From Labrenzia sp. VG12 (GTDB lineage Bacteria > Pseudomonadota > Alphaproteobacteria > Rhizobiales > Stappiaceae): 64,000 nt of DNA. Every line of letters starts with the position of its first letter. The first letter of the stretch is position 1. The stretch covers positions 3,472,001 to 3,536,000 of the forward strand of contig NZ_CP022529.1 of the NCBI RefSeq assembly GCF_002237595.1, in the 5' to 3' direction. A program made the translations under genes and the position numbers. The notes under the pieces are model-generated. The model was not told where the DNA came from, did not search any database, and saw nothing but the letters and a program-made list of their open reading frames with translations. Below are positions 41,311-51,219 of the stretch, in pieces.

Positions 41311-42405
41311 ATGAGCGACACACCCCGGCTGGCCCCAGGCGACACGATAGGCATTCTCGGCGGCGGCCAGCTCGGCCGCATGCTGGCGCAGTCGGCGGCC
41401 AGCCTCGGCCTGAAGGCCCATATCTACTGCCCCGATCCGGCCAGCCCCGCTTTCGATGTCAGCGAGACCTTTACCGTCGCACCCTATGAAGACGCCGACG
41501 CGCTCGACCTGTTTGCCAGTTCCGTTGCAGCCGTCACCTACGAGTTTGAAAACGTTCCCGGTGCGACGGCCGCCCATCTCGATGCGCGGGTCCCGGTCCG
41601 CCCCGGCGTGCGCGCCCTGGAAGTTGCCCAGGATCGTCTGTCGGAAAAACAGTTCCTGTCCGGCGCCGGCGTTGCCATTGCAGATTACGCCGACATCCAG
41701 TCCCAGGCCGATCTCGACGCGGCCGTTGCGCGGTTCGGTGGCGCAGGCGTCCTGAAGACCCGCCGCTTTGGTTATGACGGCAAGGGGCAGAAGATGATCC
41801 GCAGCACCAACGATGCCGACGGCGCCTTCGACGCGCTTGGCGCCGTGCCTATGGTTCTGGAGCAGCTGATCGGCTTTGATTGCGAAGTCTCCGTGATTGT
41901 GGCTCGCGACGTCGACGGCCACACCGCCTGTTACGACATTGCCCGCAACCACCACGAAAACCACATCCTGAAGACATCGACGGTGCCGGCCGGCGTCACG
42001 GAGGCAACGGCCTCGACGGCACGCGCCATGGCGGAGAAGATCGTTACGGGTCTTGATTATGTCGGGGTCATGGGCGTCGAGATGTTCCTGGTTCGCGACG
42101 AAAAAGGCGAACGGCTGCTGGTCAACGAGATCGCCCCCCGGGTGCACAATTCCGGTCACTGGACCCAGGATGCCTGCCTCTGCTCGCAGTTCGACCAGCA
42201 TATCCGTGCGGTCGCCGGCTGGCCGCTCGGCTCCGCGGACCGGCACTCGGACGCGGTCATGGAGAACCTGATCGGCTTCGATGCCGACAGCTGGCAGGAG
42301 GTTCTGCGCGAGCCGGCTTCCCGTCTGCATCTCTACGGCAAGGCGGAAACCCGCGAAGGCCGCAAGATGGGCCATGTCAACCGGATCTCGAAACAGTCAG
42401 TCTGA
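41311..42405 (+). CDS. purK: N5-carboxyaminoimidazole ribonucleotide synthetase
   Basis: ATP-grasp enzyme making N5-CAIR from AIR, bicarbonate and ATP; 364 residues. IGILGGGQLGRMLAQSAASLGL opens the biotin-carboxylase-like N-domain. VTYEFENVP, VLKTRRFGYDGKGQ and the C-terminal NEIAPRVHNSGHWTQDACLCSQFDQH are PurK signatures. It forms an operon with purE. Confidence 0.95.
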   Translation: MSDTPRLAPGDTIGILGGGQLGRMLAQSAASLGLKAHIYCPDPASPAFDVSETFTVAPYEDADALDLFASSVAAVTYEFENVPGATAAHLDARVPVRPGVRALEVAQDRLSEKQFLSGAGVAIADYADIQSQADLDAAVARFGGAGVLKTRRFGYDGKGQKMIRSTNDADGAFDALGAVPMVLEQLIGFDCEVSVIVARDVDGHTACYDIARNHHENHILKTSTVPAGVTEATASTARAMAEKIVTGLDYVGVMGVEMFLVRDEKGERLLVNEIAPRVHNSGHWTQDACLCSQFDQHIRAVAGWPLGSADRHSDAVMENLIGFDADSWQEVLREPASRLHLYGKAETREGRKMGHVNRISKQSV

Positions 42406-42529
42406 GATATCGGCGGTCACCGATCGCACAGGCCAGCCTGATCAGTCCTTCCGGACACATGCCGCGACGCTGCGTGCTGGTCCGGAAGGTCGACCTGACT
42501 TGAGTGAACGGCCTTGACCGGCTGATCAC

Positions 42530-43927
42530 TCAGCCTCGCACAAGACCGAGCTTTTCCCTGCGCGAAAAACGAAGGTTGGCAAGAACCGCGACCGATGCCA
42601 GCCCGCCGGCCAGCCCCACCCAGACGCCAACACCGCCCCAGCCGGCCAGAAAGCCCAGACCGAGCGACAGGCTGATGCCGACCACCCAGTAGCCGAACAA
42701 GGCGTAGAAGAGCGGGATGGTGGTATCGCCCAGTCCGCGCAGGTTGCTCACACCAATGATCTGGCCACCATCTGCCAGCTGGAAAATCGCGGCCACCAGC
42801 AGGAACGACACGCCATAGGCCAGGACGTCCTGCGCCTCCGGGTCGTCCAGGTCGAGATAAAAACCGACCAGGGTTTCCGGAAACGTCCAGAACAGGATTG
42901 CAAAACAGCCCATGAACAACACCGTCACGGCCAGCGAGGTCCAACCGGCGCGGCCGACGCCGGCATGATCTCCCCGACCGGCCGCAAGACTGACGCGCGT
43001 CATGGCGGCGACCGAGAGACCAACCGGAACCATGAATGTGATCGAAGCGATTTGCAGCGCGATACCGTGCCCGGCGAGCGGCAGCGTTCCAAGCCAGCCG
43101 ATCATGATGGCAGAGGCGGCAAACAGAGAGCCCTCGGCAATGATCGTAAACGCAATTGGTGTCCCCATCCGGACGATCTGGAAAAAGACCGGCCAGTCGG
43201 AGCGCCAGATGCGGCCCAGAATATTGTACCGGCGCAGTCTTGGATGCAGCAGCGTATAGGCGAACAGGAACAGGCAGGTCGTTGTCGCGCTGAAAACGGA
43301 GGCAACGCCCGCGCCAACCAGTTCCAGCCTGGGAAAGCCGAAATGCCCGAATATCAGGAGGTAGTCCAGGATCGCGTTGACCACGGCGCCTGCGATCGTC
43401 GCCCAGAGCACGACCTGCGTTTTTTCCATGACGGTGAGAAAACCGCGAATGGCCATGATCAGGAGCGCCGGCAACATCGTCCACTGCAGGTAGCGCATGT
43501 AGATCCTGGCCAGTTCGGCCAGTTCCGGTTCCTGGCCAAGCTCGATCAGGATCGGCTCTACAAAGAAAAGAACGACCCAGACAGGAAGACAAAACAGCAC
43601 GGAGATCCAGAAGCCCATGCGCACGGCGCGGCGCAAGTCACGCGGCTTGCGCTGACCGCGCGCCCGAGCTGCCAGCGGGATCACCGCCTGCAGCACGCCC
43701 ATGCCGAAAAACCACAACAGCATGTAGAAATTGAATGCCAGCACGCTAGCAGCCAATTCCTCTGCACCCAACCGACCGATCATCAGAACGTCGGTCGTGT
43801 TGATTGCCATCTGCGCCAACTGCGCTCCGGCAAGCGGCAGGCCAAGCGAGAGAGTGGGCAGAATATCACTGCGCCAAAGCGAAGTGTTCTGCTCCGAATC
43901 GGGCACCCTTGACGCGTTCTGCGCCAT
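42530..43927 (-). CDS. MATE-family multidrug efflux transporter
   Basis: ATG 43927 has GGAGG ideally placed; the open frame begins four codons earlier. The 465-residue protein has about twelve membrane helices in two homologous halves (LGLPLAGAQLAQMAINTTDVLMIGRLGAEELAA in the first, GTPIAFTIIAEGSLFAASAIMIGWLGTLPLAGHGIALQIASI in the second), as in NorM. It exports cationic drugs or metabolites driven by Na+ or H+. Monocistronic. Confidence 0.9.
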   Translation of the reverse strand: MAQNASRVPDSEQNTSLWRSDILPTLSLGLPLAGAQLAQMAINTTDVLMIGRLGAEELAASVLAFNFYMLLWFFGMGVLQAVIPLAARARGQRKPRDLRRAVRMGFWISVLFCLPVWVVLFFVEPILIELGQEPELAELARIYMRYLQWTMLPALLIMAIRGFLTVMEKTQVVLWATIAGAVVNAILDYLLIFGHFGFPRLELVGAGVASVFSATTTCLFLFAYTLLHPRLRRYNILGRIWRSDWPVFFQIVRMGTPIAFTIIAEGSLFAASAIMIGWLGTLPLAGHGIALQIASITFMVPVGLSVAAMTRVSLAAGRGDHAGVGRAGWTSLAVTVLFMGCFAILFWTFPETLVGFYLDLDDPEAQDVLAYGVSFLLVAAIFQLADGGQIIGVSNLRGLGDTTIPLFYALFGYWVVGISLSLGLGFLAGWGGVGVWVGLAGGLASVAVLANLRFSRREKLGLVRG

Positions 43928-44328
43928 CGTTTCCTCCAAAATGTGGGCAAACCCGCAACTTTATAATCATGATTGGTCTGGCGGGTGAGGCTTCCACCTC
44001 TAATCCCCCTAAGCACCGAAGTCCACACCCCTTCTCACGCCGTGGCGCCCGAAAGCACCCCGGTTTCTCGGGCCGTTTGAGCACGTTTCTTTGCGAATGA
44101 CTGTGGACACGGCCAGATTGCTCTGGTATGTAGCCCGCCAATAGTGAGCGACGCGTCAGCGGCGATCAGGTTCCTGTACACATGTGAATGCTCGGTACAT
44201 CGATCGTATCGGTGAGTGTTGACTGCGTGCCTCGGAGCAGTCGCACCAAAGCTGGCCAGACCTCGCTAAACTCAAAGTCCATACTGGCTGCGGATTGGCC
44301 GCGGCGCATCGAAAATGGGAAAAAACGC
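43928..44328. other. 401-bp gap between the MATE gene and rpsU
   Basis: No gene is supported here. The open frame running into rpsU has no start signal upstream of the ribosomal protein itself. A TTGACT at ~44219 could be a -35 of the rpsU promoter, but no good -10 follows at the right distance. CACATGTG near 44181 is a short palindrome. The region presumably holds the divergent promoters of both flanking genes. Confidence 0.4.
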
Positions 44329-44556
44329 GTGCAGGTTCTGGTTCGCGACAACAATGTCGATCAAGCGCTGAAGGCGCTGAAGAAAAAGATGCAGCGCGAA
44401 GGCATCTTCCGTGAAATGAAACTTCGCGGTCACTTTGAAAAACCGTCTGAAAAGAAGGCGCGTGAAAAGGCTGAAGCCATTCGCCGCGCGCGCAAGCTGG
44501 CTCGCAAGCGGGCACAGCGCGAAGGCCTTCTGCCGGGCAAATCCGCTCGCCGTTAA
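44329..44556 (+). CDS. rpsU: ribosomal protein bS21
   Basis: The GTG start at 44329 with GGGA upstream gives 75 residues beginning VQVLVRDNNVDQALKALKKKMQREG, the universal S21 start. The rest is strongly basic (KKAREKAEAIRRARKLARKRAQREG). S21 helps the small subunit select initiation sites. The open frame extends 47 codons further upstream, but this is not part of the family. Confidence 0.95.
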   Translation: MQVLVRDNNVDQALKALKKKMQREGIFREMKLRGHFEKPSEKKAREKAEAIRRARKLARKRAQREGLLPGKSARR

Positions 44557-44613
44557 GTCGGCTTGAGTGCGCCTGGCGGCAACAAACGCCACTTTCGACA
44601 AGATTGCCGTAAG

Positions 44614-44639
44614 GCCGACCGCGTCCCGGTCGGCTTTTT
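44614..44639 (+). terminator. rpsU terminator
   Basis: The stem GCCGACCG / CGGTCGGC with a 5-base loop is followed by five T, 57 bp after the rpsU stop. Confidence 0.88.
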
Positions 44640-44714
44640 GGCGTTTTGCAACGAAGGCTTTAAACTGAGCGGCGTGCCGCGGTAACAGTCACATTACCGC
44701 CCAATTGGAGGCAC

Positions 44715-45578
44715 ATGAACGGCATGTTTATTCACTTGACGATAAGAGATCACATGTGCCGCATGCGCAAGTTCCTGCCTCACGCCGCATTGCTCAGCCT
44801 GGCAACCCTTCTGGCGGCCTGCAACACGTCAGGTGTCTATAACGACGTTCCGGTCAATACCTCTGCCGGCTCGGCGACCAACATTGCCTCCTTGAGCGCG
44901 GTGATCGAGGCCAATCCGTCCGATGCGACTGCCTACAGCACCCGCGGCATTGCCTATGGCCAGGCCGGGAAGCTGGACAATGCCGTTGAAGACTTCAACC
45001 GCGCCCTGCAGCTGAACCCGCAGTCCTACCAGACCTACGCCAACCGGGCCCTGGTCTACCGCCGCATGGGACGGACCCAGGAGGCGGTGTCGGATTATAC
45101 CCGCGCCATCAACATCAAGCCGGACTATGACGTGGCCTATGTCGGCCGCGGCAACATCTACCGGCAGCAGGGTAATTACAGCGCCGCGCTGGCCGATTTC
45201 AATTCCGTCATCGCCCGCGACAGTTCAGATGCCCGTGCCTTCTACAATCGCGGCCTGATCTATCAGGCACAGAACCAGAACCAGCAGGCTATCGAGGATT
45301 TCGCCACCGCGATCGGTCTCAATCCGAAAGCCAGCGCGCCCTATATTGCCCGCGGCATTTCCTATCTCGCCGTAAACGACCCGAATGCCGCGTTCTCCGA
45401 TCTTTCGATGGCCGTCAATCTGGACCGGGAGTCGTCTGTTGCCTGGGCCAACCGGGGCCTGGCGCTGGAACAGCTCGGCAAGACCACCGACGCGCGCCGC
45501 AACTTCACCCGCGCCATGACACTGGACAATTCCAACCAGGTCGCCCGCGACGGTCTCAGCCGCCTCAACCGCGGCTGA
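44715..45578 (+). CDS. tetratricopeptide-repeat lipoprotein
   Basis: ATG 44715 has GGAGG 5 bp upstream and is chosen, although Met14 (44754) would give a more compact signal peptide. LLSLATLLAACNTSG contains a lipobox with the lipidated Cys in LAAC, so the protein should be anchored in the outer or inner membrane. Six TPR repeats follow, each about 34 residues (AYSTRGIAYGQAGKLDNAVEDFNRALQLNP is the first, AWANRGLALEQLGKTTDARRNFTRAMTLD the last). It resembles NlpI-type scaffolds. Partners are unknown. Confidence 0.85.
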   Translation: MNGMFIHLTIRDHMCRMRKFLPHAALLSLATLLAACNTSGVYNDVPVNTSAGSATNIASLSAVIEANPSDATAYSTRGIAYGQAGKLDNAVEDFNRALQLNPQSYQTYANRALVYRRMGRTQEAVSDYTRAINIKPDYDVAYVGRGNIYRQQGNYSAALADFNSVIARDSSDARAFYNRGLIYQAQNQNQQAIEDFATAIGLNPKASAPYIARGISYLAVNDPNAAFSDLSMAVNLDRESSVAWANRGLALEQLGKTTDARRNFTRAMTLDNSNQVARDGLSRLNRG

Positions 45579-45589
45579 TCAGCTTCCGC

Positions 45590-46261
45590 TCAAAACGGGC
45601 AAGCGGCCTGAAAGAGGATCCGGTCGCCACCGGTCGGATGATGCAGCTCCAGACTTTCCGCATGCAATGCCAGGCGCTCGCAGGCCGCAAGCGCCTCCCC
45701 GTCCGCGTAGAACCGGTCGCCGATGATCGGATGCCCCAGCGCCAGCATGTGCACCCTGAGCTGATGTGACCGGCCGGTATGCGGAAACAGCCGCACACGT
45801 GCCGTCCGTTCCCTGCGTGAGATCACCTGCCAGCGGGTCAGGGCCGGTTTTCCGAACTCGTGGCTCACCATCTGTTTGGGTCGATTCGGCCAGTCGCAAA
45901 TAAGCGGAAGGTCGATTTCCCCCTCCTCCGCGTCCGGCTGCCCCCAGATCTCGGCCAGATAGGTTTTGGACGTCTTGCGCCGTTCAAACTGCAAGCCGAG
46001 ATGCCGGTGCGCCGCGGCATTCATCGCCAGGACCATCACACCGGAGGTATCCATGTCCAGCCGGTGGACGATGCGCGCCTCCGGATAGGTCTCCCGGGCC
46101 CGCCGCTCGGTGCAATCGGCATGCTCCGGCGCCTTGCCCGGAACGCTCAAGAGCCCGCTCGGCTTGTCGATTACCAGCAGATCGTCATCCGCGTGCAGAA
46201 CCGTGAGATACGGCTCCATCGGAGGATCATAGACAAATTGCACGGGCACTGGCTGTGACAT
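45590..46261 (-). CDS. RluA-family pseudouridine synthase
   Basis: Isomerises uridine to pseudouridine in rRNA or tRNA. The catalytic Asp is in ARIVHRLDMDTSGVMVLA, and VRLFPHTGRSHQLRVHMLALGHPIIGDRFYADG is the second family motif. At 223 residues and without an S4 domain it most resembles RluA (23S U746 and tRNA U32), but I do not assert the exact target. It is convergent with the TPR gene. Confidence 0.88.
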   Translation of the reverse strand: MSQPVPVQFVYDPPMEPYLTVLHADDDLLVIDKPSGLLSVPGKAPEHADCTERRARETYPEARIVHRLDMDTSGVMVLAMNAAAHRHLGLQFERRKTSKTYLAEIWGQPDAEEGEIDLPLICDWPNRPKQMVSHEFGKPALTRWQVISRRERTARVRLFPHTGRSHQLRVHMLALGHPIIGDRFYADGEALAACERLALHAESLELHHPTGGDRILFQAACPF

Positions 46262-46297
46262 GGACGATGCTCTTAAAGCACTTTGCGTTCAGACAAA

Positions 46298-46325
46298 ACA
46301 AAAGGCGCGGCTTGCGCCGCGCCTT
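46298..46325 (-). terminator. terminator after the CoxIV gene
   Basis: The stem AAGGCGCGGC / GCCGCGCCTT (loop TTGC) lies 31 bp after the CoxIV stop and has T4 then GTTTTG on the minus strand. Confidence 0.8.
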
Positions 46326-46356
46326 GACCTTCGGAGACGCCGAAGAAACGGGGATG

Positions 46357-46638
46357 TCAGACGGTCAGGACCGCGAGAACGCAGGTCAGACCGAAAACAA
46401 CCGTGGGCGGGATCCAGCCGGAAGCGCCGAGTGCCAGGCCAATGGCGGAAGAAACCAGCATTGCGAACAGCATCAGCCAGCCGAACACAACGGCCGCGGT
46501 GCCGCCGAAACCGAACATGATCAGGCACACGACAATGGTCAGAACGGCAACTGTGCCAACCTTGGAGAAGTTGATGAACCCCTCATAGGTGGCTTCGTGA
46601 GCGGCATAGTCCATTGCAGGCGCGTTTTCGTCAGACAT
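46357..46638 (-). CDS. aa3-type cytochrome c oxidase subunit IV
   Basis: ATG 46638 follows GGGGA; the open frame extends upstream without support. The 93 residues begin MSDENAPAMDYAAHEATYEGFINFSKVGTVAVLTIVVCLIMFGFGG. The YxxHExTYxGF start followed by membrane helices is the bacterial CoxIV pattern. This copy has extra C-terminal hydrophobic segments, giving three in total rather than one. It is not next to other oxidase genes. Confidence 0.8.
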   Translation of the reverse strand: MSDENAPAMDYAAHEATYEGFINFSKVGTVAVLTIVVCLIMFGFGGTAAVVFGWLMLFAMLVSSAIGLALGASGWIPPTVVFGLTCVLAVLTV

Positions 46639-46812
46639 GAAGTCCCCCAGAAAAATTCGTAAGTCGGCAGCCTTCTTACAATAAAGCGCGCCCATTGGGC
46701 AATCATCTGAAAGGAAGTTTCAGCTTCAAAAAACGCGACTTTTTGGCAGCCGGCAAAGATTGTCGCCTCGGAAGGGCGGATTTGTTGGCAGGACTGCTTC
46801 GCAGACACCGGG

Positions 46813-48192
46813 TCAGGCGGCGTTGGAGGCAGTGGCGAGCCCGGCGGCCTGCATGGCGTTGTCCTGCCGGTTGCGCACCACCTGTGCGTCAAATCCGTCA
46901 ATCTGTTCGTTGAACAGCTGAAAGAAATTCAGTTCGGCCCGCAAATGCAGGAACACCCCGCCAAGGCCGATGGCGGCCCGGTCCATGAAGACAAATTCCT
47001 GCGGCACCGTGACCGGCCCGAGCTCCTTCAGGGCCGAATGCACCCGGAAGGCTTCCTTGCGGCCATATTCGGCGGCCGAGACGCCGTCCGCGATCGAGCG
47101 CACCCGGTCGCTCAGCAGCGGCCCGTAGATGAACCGTGCCCAGATGTTCAGGACCTCGATGATCTCCTTCTTCAGGTTTTTGAAGCCCCAGCGTTCATAG
47201 GCCGCGACAACCCGGTCGTTGTCCTCTTCCAGAAGTCCCCGGTAAAGCTCGACCACACCTTCCACGAAGACTTCGGGGAATATCCGGATACAGCCATAAT
47301 CGAGCAGGTTGATGCCCGCCGGCGCTCCGCCGGTTTCAAACACCGTGTAGTTGCCGAGATGCGGGTCGCCGTGGATCACGCCAAAATGGCTGAACGGGTG
47401 CCACCAGGCATGAAACATGGTCCGTGCCAGAAGATTGCGGTCCTCCTGGCTGTGCTCCTTGAAGTCGAGCAACGGCTTGCCCGTCAGCCAGCCCATGGTC
47501 AGAAGCCGCTTGGTCGACAGGTCATGCACCACCTCTGGCACGCGGATCTGCTCGGCATCTTTCAGGATCTGCTGATAAAGCGCGATATGCGCTGCCTCGC
47601 GGCCATAGTCCAGCTCCTCACGCACCCGCGCGCTGATCTCCTTGGCGATCTCGCGTGTGTCGATGGCAGGGCTCATGCGCCGGTGCAGCGAGAACAGCAT
47701 CTGAAGCTGTTTCAGATCGGCTTCCACCGCTGATGCCATGTCCGGATATTGCAGCTTGCAGGCCAGCACCCGGCCGTCATGGGCCGTGGCGCGGTGCACC
47801 TGGCCGAGCGATGCCGCGGCAGCCGGTTCCCGGCCGAACTCCTCGAACCTTTTCTGCCAGTCCGCGCCGAGTTCGGCGCGCATGCGCCGTTTGACAAATG
47901 CCCAGCCCATGGGCGGGGCACTTGCCTGGAGCTTTGCCAGTTCCGTCGTGTATTCCGGCGGCAAGGCATCAGGGATGGTCGACAGAAGCTGGGCCACTTT
48001 CATCAGCGGTCCTTTCAGACCACCAAGCGCTTCGGCCAGTTCAGCAGCATTCTTGGCATTGTCCAGTTCCATGCCGAACAGCCGCGCTCCGGCAACCTTG
48101 GCCGCGATCCCGCCCATGTTGGTACCGACCCTGGCATAGCGCCCCATACGGGCGCTGAAGCGGTTGCTTTCGCGGTCTTTGCTGTCTGCCAT
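46813..48192 (-). CDS. ABC1/UbiB-like atypical kinase family protein
   Basis: The 459-residue protein belongs to the AarF/ADCK/UbiB group. GGLKGPLMKVAQLLSTIPDALPPEYTTELAKLQ is the KxGQ region with Ala in place of Gly (MKVAQ). AAAASLGQVHRA is the alanine-rich loop that replaces the P-loop, and HGDPHLGNYTV plus NLLDYGCIR are the catalytic and metal-binding loops. Relatives support ubiquinone synthesis, but this clade lacks the C-terminal membrane helices of UbiB and its role is not established. Confidence 0.85.
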   Translation of the reverse strand: MADSKDRESNRFSARMGRYARVGTNMGGIAAKVAGARLFGMELDNAKNAAELAEALGGLKGPLMKVAQLLSTIPDALPPEYTTELAKLQASAPPMGWAFVKRRMRAELGADWQKRFEEFGREPAAAASLGQVHRATAHDGRVLACKLQYPDMASAVEADLKQLQMLFSLHRRMSPAIDTREIAKEISARVREELDYGREAAHIALYQQILKDAEQIRVPEVVHDLSTKRLLTMGWLTGKPLLDFKEHSQEDRNLLARTMFHAWWHPFSHFGVIHGDPHLGNYTVFETGGAPAGINLLDYGCIRIFPEVFVEGVVELYRGLLEEDNDRVVAAYERWGFKNLKKEIIEVLNIWARFIYGPLLSDRVRSIADGVSAAEYGRKEAFRVHSALKELGPVTVPQEFVFMDRAAIGLGGVFLHLRAELNFFQLFNEQIDGFDAQVVRNRQDNAMQAAGLATASNAA

Positions 48193-48290
48193 GAATGAAC
48201 CTGCTCCCGTCGGACCGATGTCGGTGTCATCACTCTAGATAAGCATTACGGCGCGGACGTCCAACCGGACCAGCCGCCATGGTGCCGCAC

Positions 48291-49187
48291 CTAGTCTGCG
48301 ACCGCCGCCAAGGCATCTGCCAACCCGTCCCGCGTAGTCACCAGCCCCTTATAGGCCAGCTGGGCCGGATCCAGCGCTAGCAATTGTCCTCGCAGACCGG
48401 CTGCGATCTCCCGCCTGTCGGGCTGGCGCTCCAGAACGGCCAACGGATCATGATGGATCCTGATCGTGAACAGGATGTCTCCCGATCCCGGCAAGCGTAT
48501 CAGGGTCTGCCTTTCGACGCGCAGGAACAGGCGCGCCAGGGCATCTTCTTCGGTTGCCAACTGGATCTGGCGCGGTTCGGGATGGTGCAGCTCTCCGTCG
48601 GGATAGACCGACCAGTTGAACCTGCAAAGCACCTGACCCGTTTTCAGATTGTCGAAGATCCGCGCCACCATCTGCCCCATCCGGCTGCCGTTGAAGCCCG
48701 GCACGCTGTCATGGATACCGGTCATCGACAGACCGAATTTTTCCGCCAGAGACCAGGAGGAAGGAAAACACAGGGCTGCGGCCACCAGCCTGTATCCGTC
48801 CGGACCAGGACGCATCAGAACCAGGTCTTCCTGAACAAGTCGCGCGGCGGTCAGCAGATCGGGCCCCTCATTGAGAGAGACCTGCCGTCCGGTGTCGGCG
48901 AGCATGACAACATCCGTGCCAACCTGGTGACTTGCTCCGCAGTGCCTTTGAAGATGGCCAACCACCAGATCAAGCACTTCCCTTTGAGCCGCTTCGGTTT
49001 GCGGTTCTGCCCGAAAGACCGCGTCGCGCGCCTCTTTGAAAAGACGTTCCTTCTCGGCAAGCTGCCGCGCCAGGCCGGAATCAACGTCCAGCCAGTCCTC
49101 TTCGGCGACCGGCTTCAGGCCGACCGTGAAGGGCTGGCTCGTGCCGTCGTAAGGTGTGTGACGAAACACGGTATCCTCGGGCTTCAA
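48291..49187 (-). CDS. DUF3445 / heme-dependent oxidative N-demethylase-like protein
   Basis: The 298-residue protein matches PF11927. FTVGLKPVAEEDWLDVDSGLARQLAEKERLF, EDLVLMRPGPDGYRLVAAALCFPSSWSLAEKFG and IHDSVPGFNGSRMGQMVARIFDNL are family-typical, as is RVERQTLIRLPGSGDILFTIRI. The one characterised relative is a subunit of a heme-dependent dimethylamine-forming N-demethylase. The start is TTG with GGCGAG upstream, 16 bp after the pepF stop, so translation is probably coupled. Confidence 0.82.
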   Translation of the reverse strand: MKPEDTVFRHTPYDGTSQPFTVGLKPVAEEDWLDVDSGLARQLAEKERLFKEARDAVFRAEPQTEAAQREVLDLVVGHLQRHCGASHQVGTDVVMLADTGRQVSLNEGPDLLTAARLVQEDLVLMRPGPDGYRLVAAALCFPSSWSLAEKFGLSMTGIHDSVPGFNGSRMGQMVARIFDNLKTGQVLCRFNWSVYPDGELHHPEPRQIQLATEEDALARLFLRVERQTLIRLPGSGDILFTIRIHHDPLAVLERQPDRREIAAGLRGQLLALDPAQLAYKGLVTTRDGLADALAAVAD

Positions 49188-49203
49188 CTCGCCAATCCGC
49201 GTC

Positions 49204-51024
49204 TTATGCCTGTTCCAGGGCTTCCAGTTCGTCGATCAGCCCTTCAATCACCGACAGACCCTTCTTCCAGAAGTCCGGGTCGGAAGCGCTGAGGCCGAAC
49301 GGTGCGAGCAGCTCCGAGTGGTGTTTGGTACCACCGGCTTTCAGAAGATCGAAATACTTCTGCTGGAAGCCGGCGTCCGCGTCCTCGTAGACCGCGTAAA
49401 GCGAGTTCACCAGGCAGTCACCAAAGGCATAGGCATAGACATAGAACGGCGAATGGATGAAATGCGGAATGTAGGTCCAGAAGGTTTCGTAGCCTTCGTT
49501 CAGCTTGATGGCCGGTCCCAGGCTCTCTCCTTGGACCGACAGCCAAAGCTCACCGATCTTGTCCGCCGTCAGTTCGCCATTGCGCCGTTCCGTGTGGACC
49601 TTGCGTTCAAACGTGTAGAAGGCGATCTGTCGCACCACCGTGTTGATCATGTCCTCCGCCTTGGACGCCAGCATGATCTTGCGGGTCTGCGGATTGTCCG
49701 CCGTGGCAAGCAGCGACTTGAAGGTCAGCATTTCGCCGAAGACGCTGGCAGTTTCCGCAAGCGTCAAGGGCGTCGGCGCCATCAGCGGTCCGTTGGGCGC
49801 AGCCAGGACCTGGTGCACTCCATGGCCCAGTTCATGCGCCAGCGTCATTACATCGCGGATCTTGCCCTGATAATTCAGGAGCACGTAAGGATGTGCGCTC
49901 GGGACGGTCGGATGCGCAAATGCGCCCGGCGCCTTGCCGGAACGGGCGGGCGCATCGATCCAGCCCTTGTCGAAAAACCGCGCCGCGATCTCGGCCATGT
50001 CCGGCGAAAACGTGGAATAGGCGTTGAGCACCGTTTCCTTGGCCTCTGACCAGGGAATGACGCGCGTATCGGCATCCGGCAGCGGTGCGTTCCGGTCCCA
50101 GGTGTTGAGCTGGTCCATGCCCAGCCACTTGGCCTTGAGCTTGTAGTACCGGTGCGACAGACGCGGATAGGCGTCGCGCACGGCGGCCACCAGGGCGTCA
50201 ACCACTTCCCGCTCGACCCGATTGGACAGATGCCGGCTGTCGGCAATGTCGGAAAAGTTCCGCCAGCGGTCGGAGATTTCCTTGTCCTTGGCCAGTGTGT
50301 TGGTGATCAGCGTGAAGGTGCTGAGATTATCCGAAAAGGTCTTTGTCAGCGCACCAGCGGCCTTGCGGCGTTTTTCAGGATCCGGGTCGACCAGCAGATT
50401 GAGCGTCGGCTCGATGGCCAGCAGCTCCCCGTCCACGTCATAGGTGAGCGAGGCCATGGTCTCGTCGAAAAGCCGGTTCCAGGCACTTGATCCGGTCACG
50501 GATTTTTCGTGAAACAGCTGCTCGACCCGGTCTTCCAGCTGGTAGGGCTTGCCCTTTCTCAGATCCTCGACCCACGGCCGGTAGTGGCCGAAGTGAGGGT
50601 CCGTCAGCGCCGCTTCGATGACGTCGTCCTCCACCGTGTTCATCTCCAGCGTGAAAAACAGGAGATGCGTGCTGGCCGTCGTGATCTGCTCCTGCACATC
50701 ACCGTAGAATTTCTGCGATTCCGGCCGCACAGTGTTTTCCGCATAGATCAGCCCGGCAAAGGAAATCAGCCGGCCCATGACGTCTTCCAGCTCTTCGTAG
50801 GCTCGGATTGCCGTGACCAGAGCGGAGACGTTTTCGGTGGCAAGTTGGGTAAGGCGCCCCTTGTAGGATGCTTCGAACGTCTTGGCCCGCTCCAGGATTT
50901 CCTTCAGATCGGCCGTGACTTCGGGAGAATCGACGGCAGGGTAGAGATCCGTCAGATCCCATTCCGGCAGGTTGCCAAGGTCTGTGGCGGCTGAAGACTG
51001 GGGGGCAAAAACGGGTTTCGTCAT
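49204..51024 (-). CDS. pepF: M3-family oligoendopeptidase F
   Basis: Zinc metallopeptidase that cleaves short peptides in the cytoplasm. ATG 51024 gives 606 residues, the family length; the longer frame adds a non-family leader. The zinc motif is TLAHELGHGVHQVLA, with the third ligand in LAETASVFGEMLTF. The N-terminal DLGNLPEWDLTDLYPAVDSPEV is typical of the alphaproteobacterial PepF clade. It leads a two-gene unit with the DUF3445 gene. Confidence 0.92.
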   Translation of the reverse strand: MTKPVFAPQSSAATDLGNLPEWDLTDLYPAVDSPEVTADLKEILERAKTFEASYKGRLTQLATENVSALVTAIRAYEELEDVMGRLISFAGLIYAENTVRPESQKFYGDVQEQITTASTHLLFFTLEMNTVEDDVIEAALTDPHFGHYRPWVEDLRKGKPYQLEDRVEQLFHEKSVTGSSAWNRLFDETMASLTYDVDGELLAIEPTLNLLVDPDPEKRRKAAGALTKTFSDNLSTFTLITNTLAKDKEISDRWRNFSDIADSRHLSNRVEREVVDALVAAVRDAYPRLSHRYYKLKAKWLGMDQLNTWDRNAPLPDADTRVIPWSEAKETVLNAYSTFSPDMAEIAARFFDKGWIDAPARSGKAPGAFAHPTVPSAHPYVLLNYQGKIRDVMTLAHELGHGVHQVLAAPNGPLMAPTPLTLAETASVFGEMLTFKSLLATADNPQTRKIMLASKAEDMINTVVRQIAFYTFERKVHTERRNGELTADKIGELWLSVQGESLGPAIKLNEGYETFWTYIPHFIHSPFYVYAYAFGDCLVNSLYAVYEDADAGFQQKYFDLLKAGGTKHHSELLAPFGLSASDPDFWKKGLSVIEGLIDELEALEQA

Positions 51025-51219
51025 GAAGCTGTTCTTCTCTGATAGCCGGAGACCGGCCCCTTGGCCGGCGTGTAGCGGTTTTGGAATTAGTAGGCCGGAG
51101 AAAGCCGCTGCTGCAATCAATCTCTATAAACTTTTTTTTTGGCCCCGCTTGGACGATTTGTTTACTCAACTGCGACCAGAATGGCTCGAAACGAGACAAT
51201 TCGGGACAGTGAACCAAAA

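Noticed and set aside
44188..44328. 47-codon N-terminal extension of rpsU
   Set aside because: bS21 universally begins at the VQVLVRDNN region, and the extension has no start signal and non-ribosomal composition.
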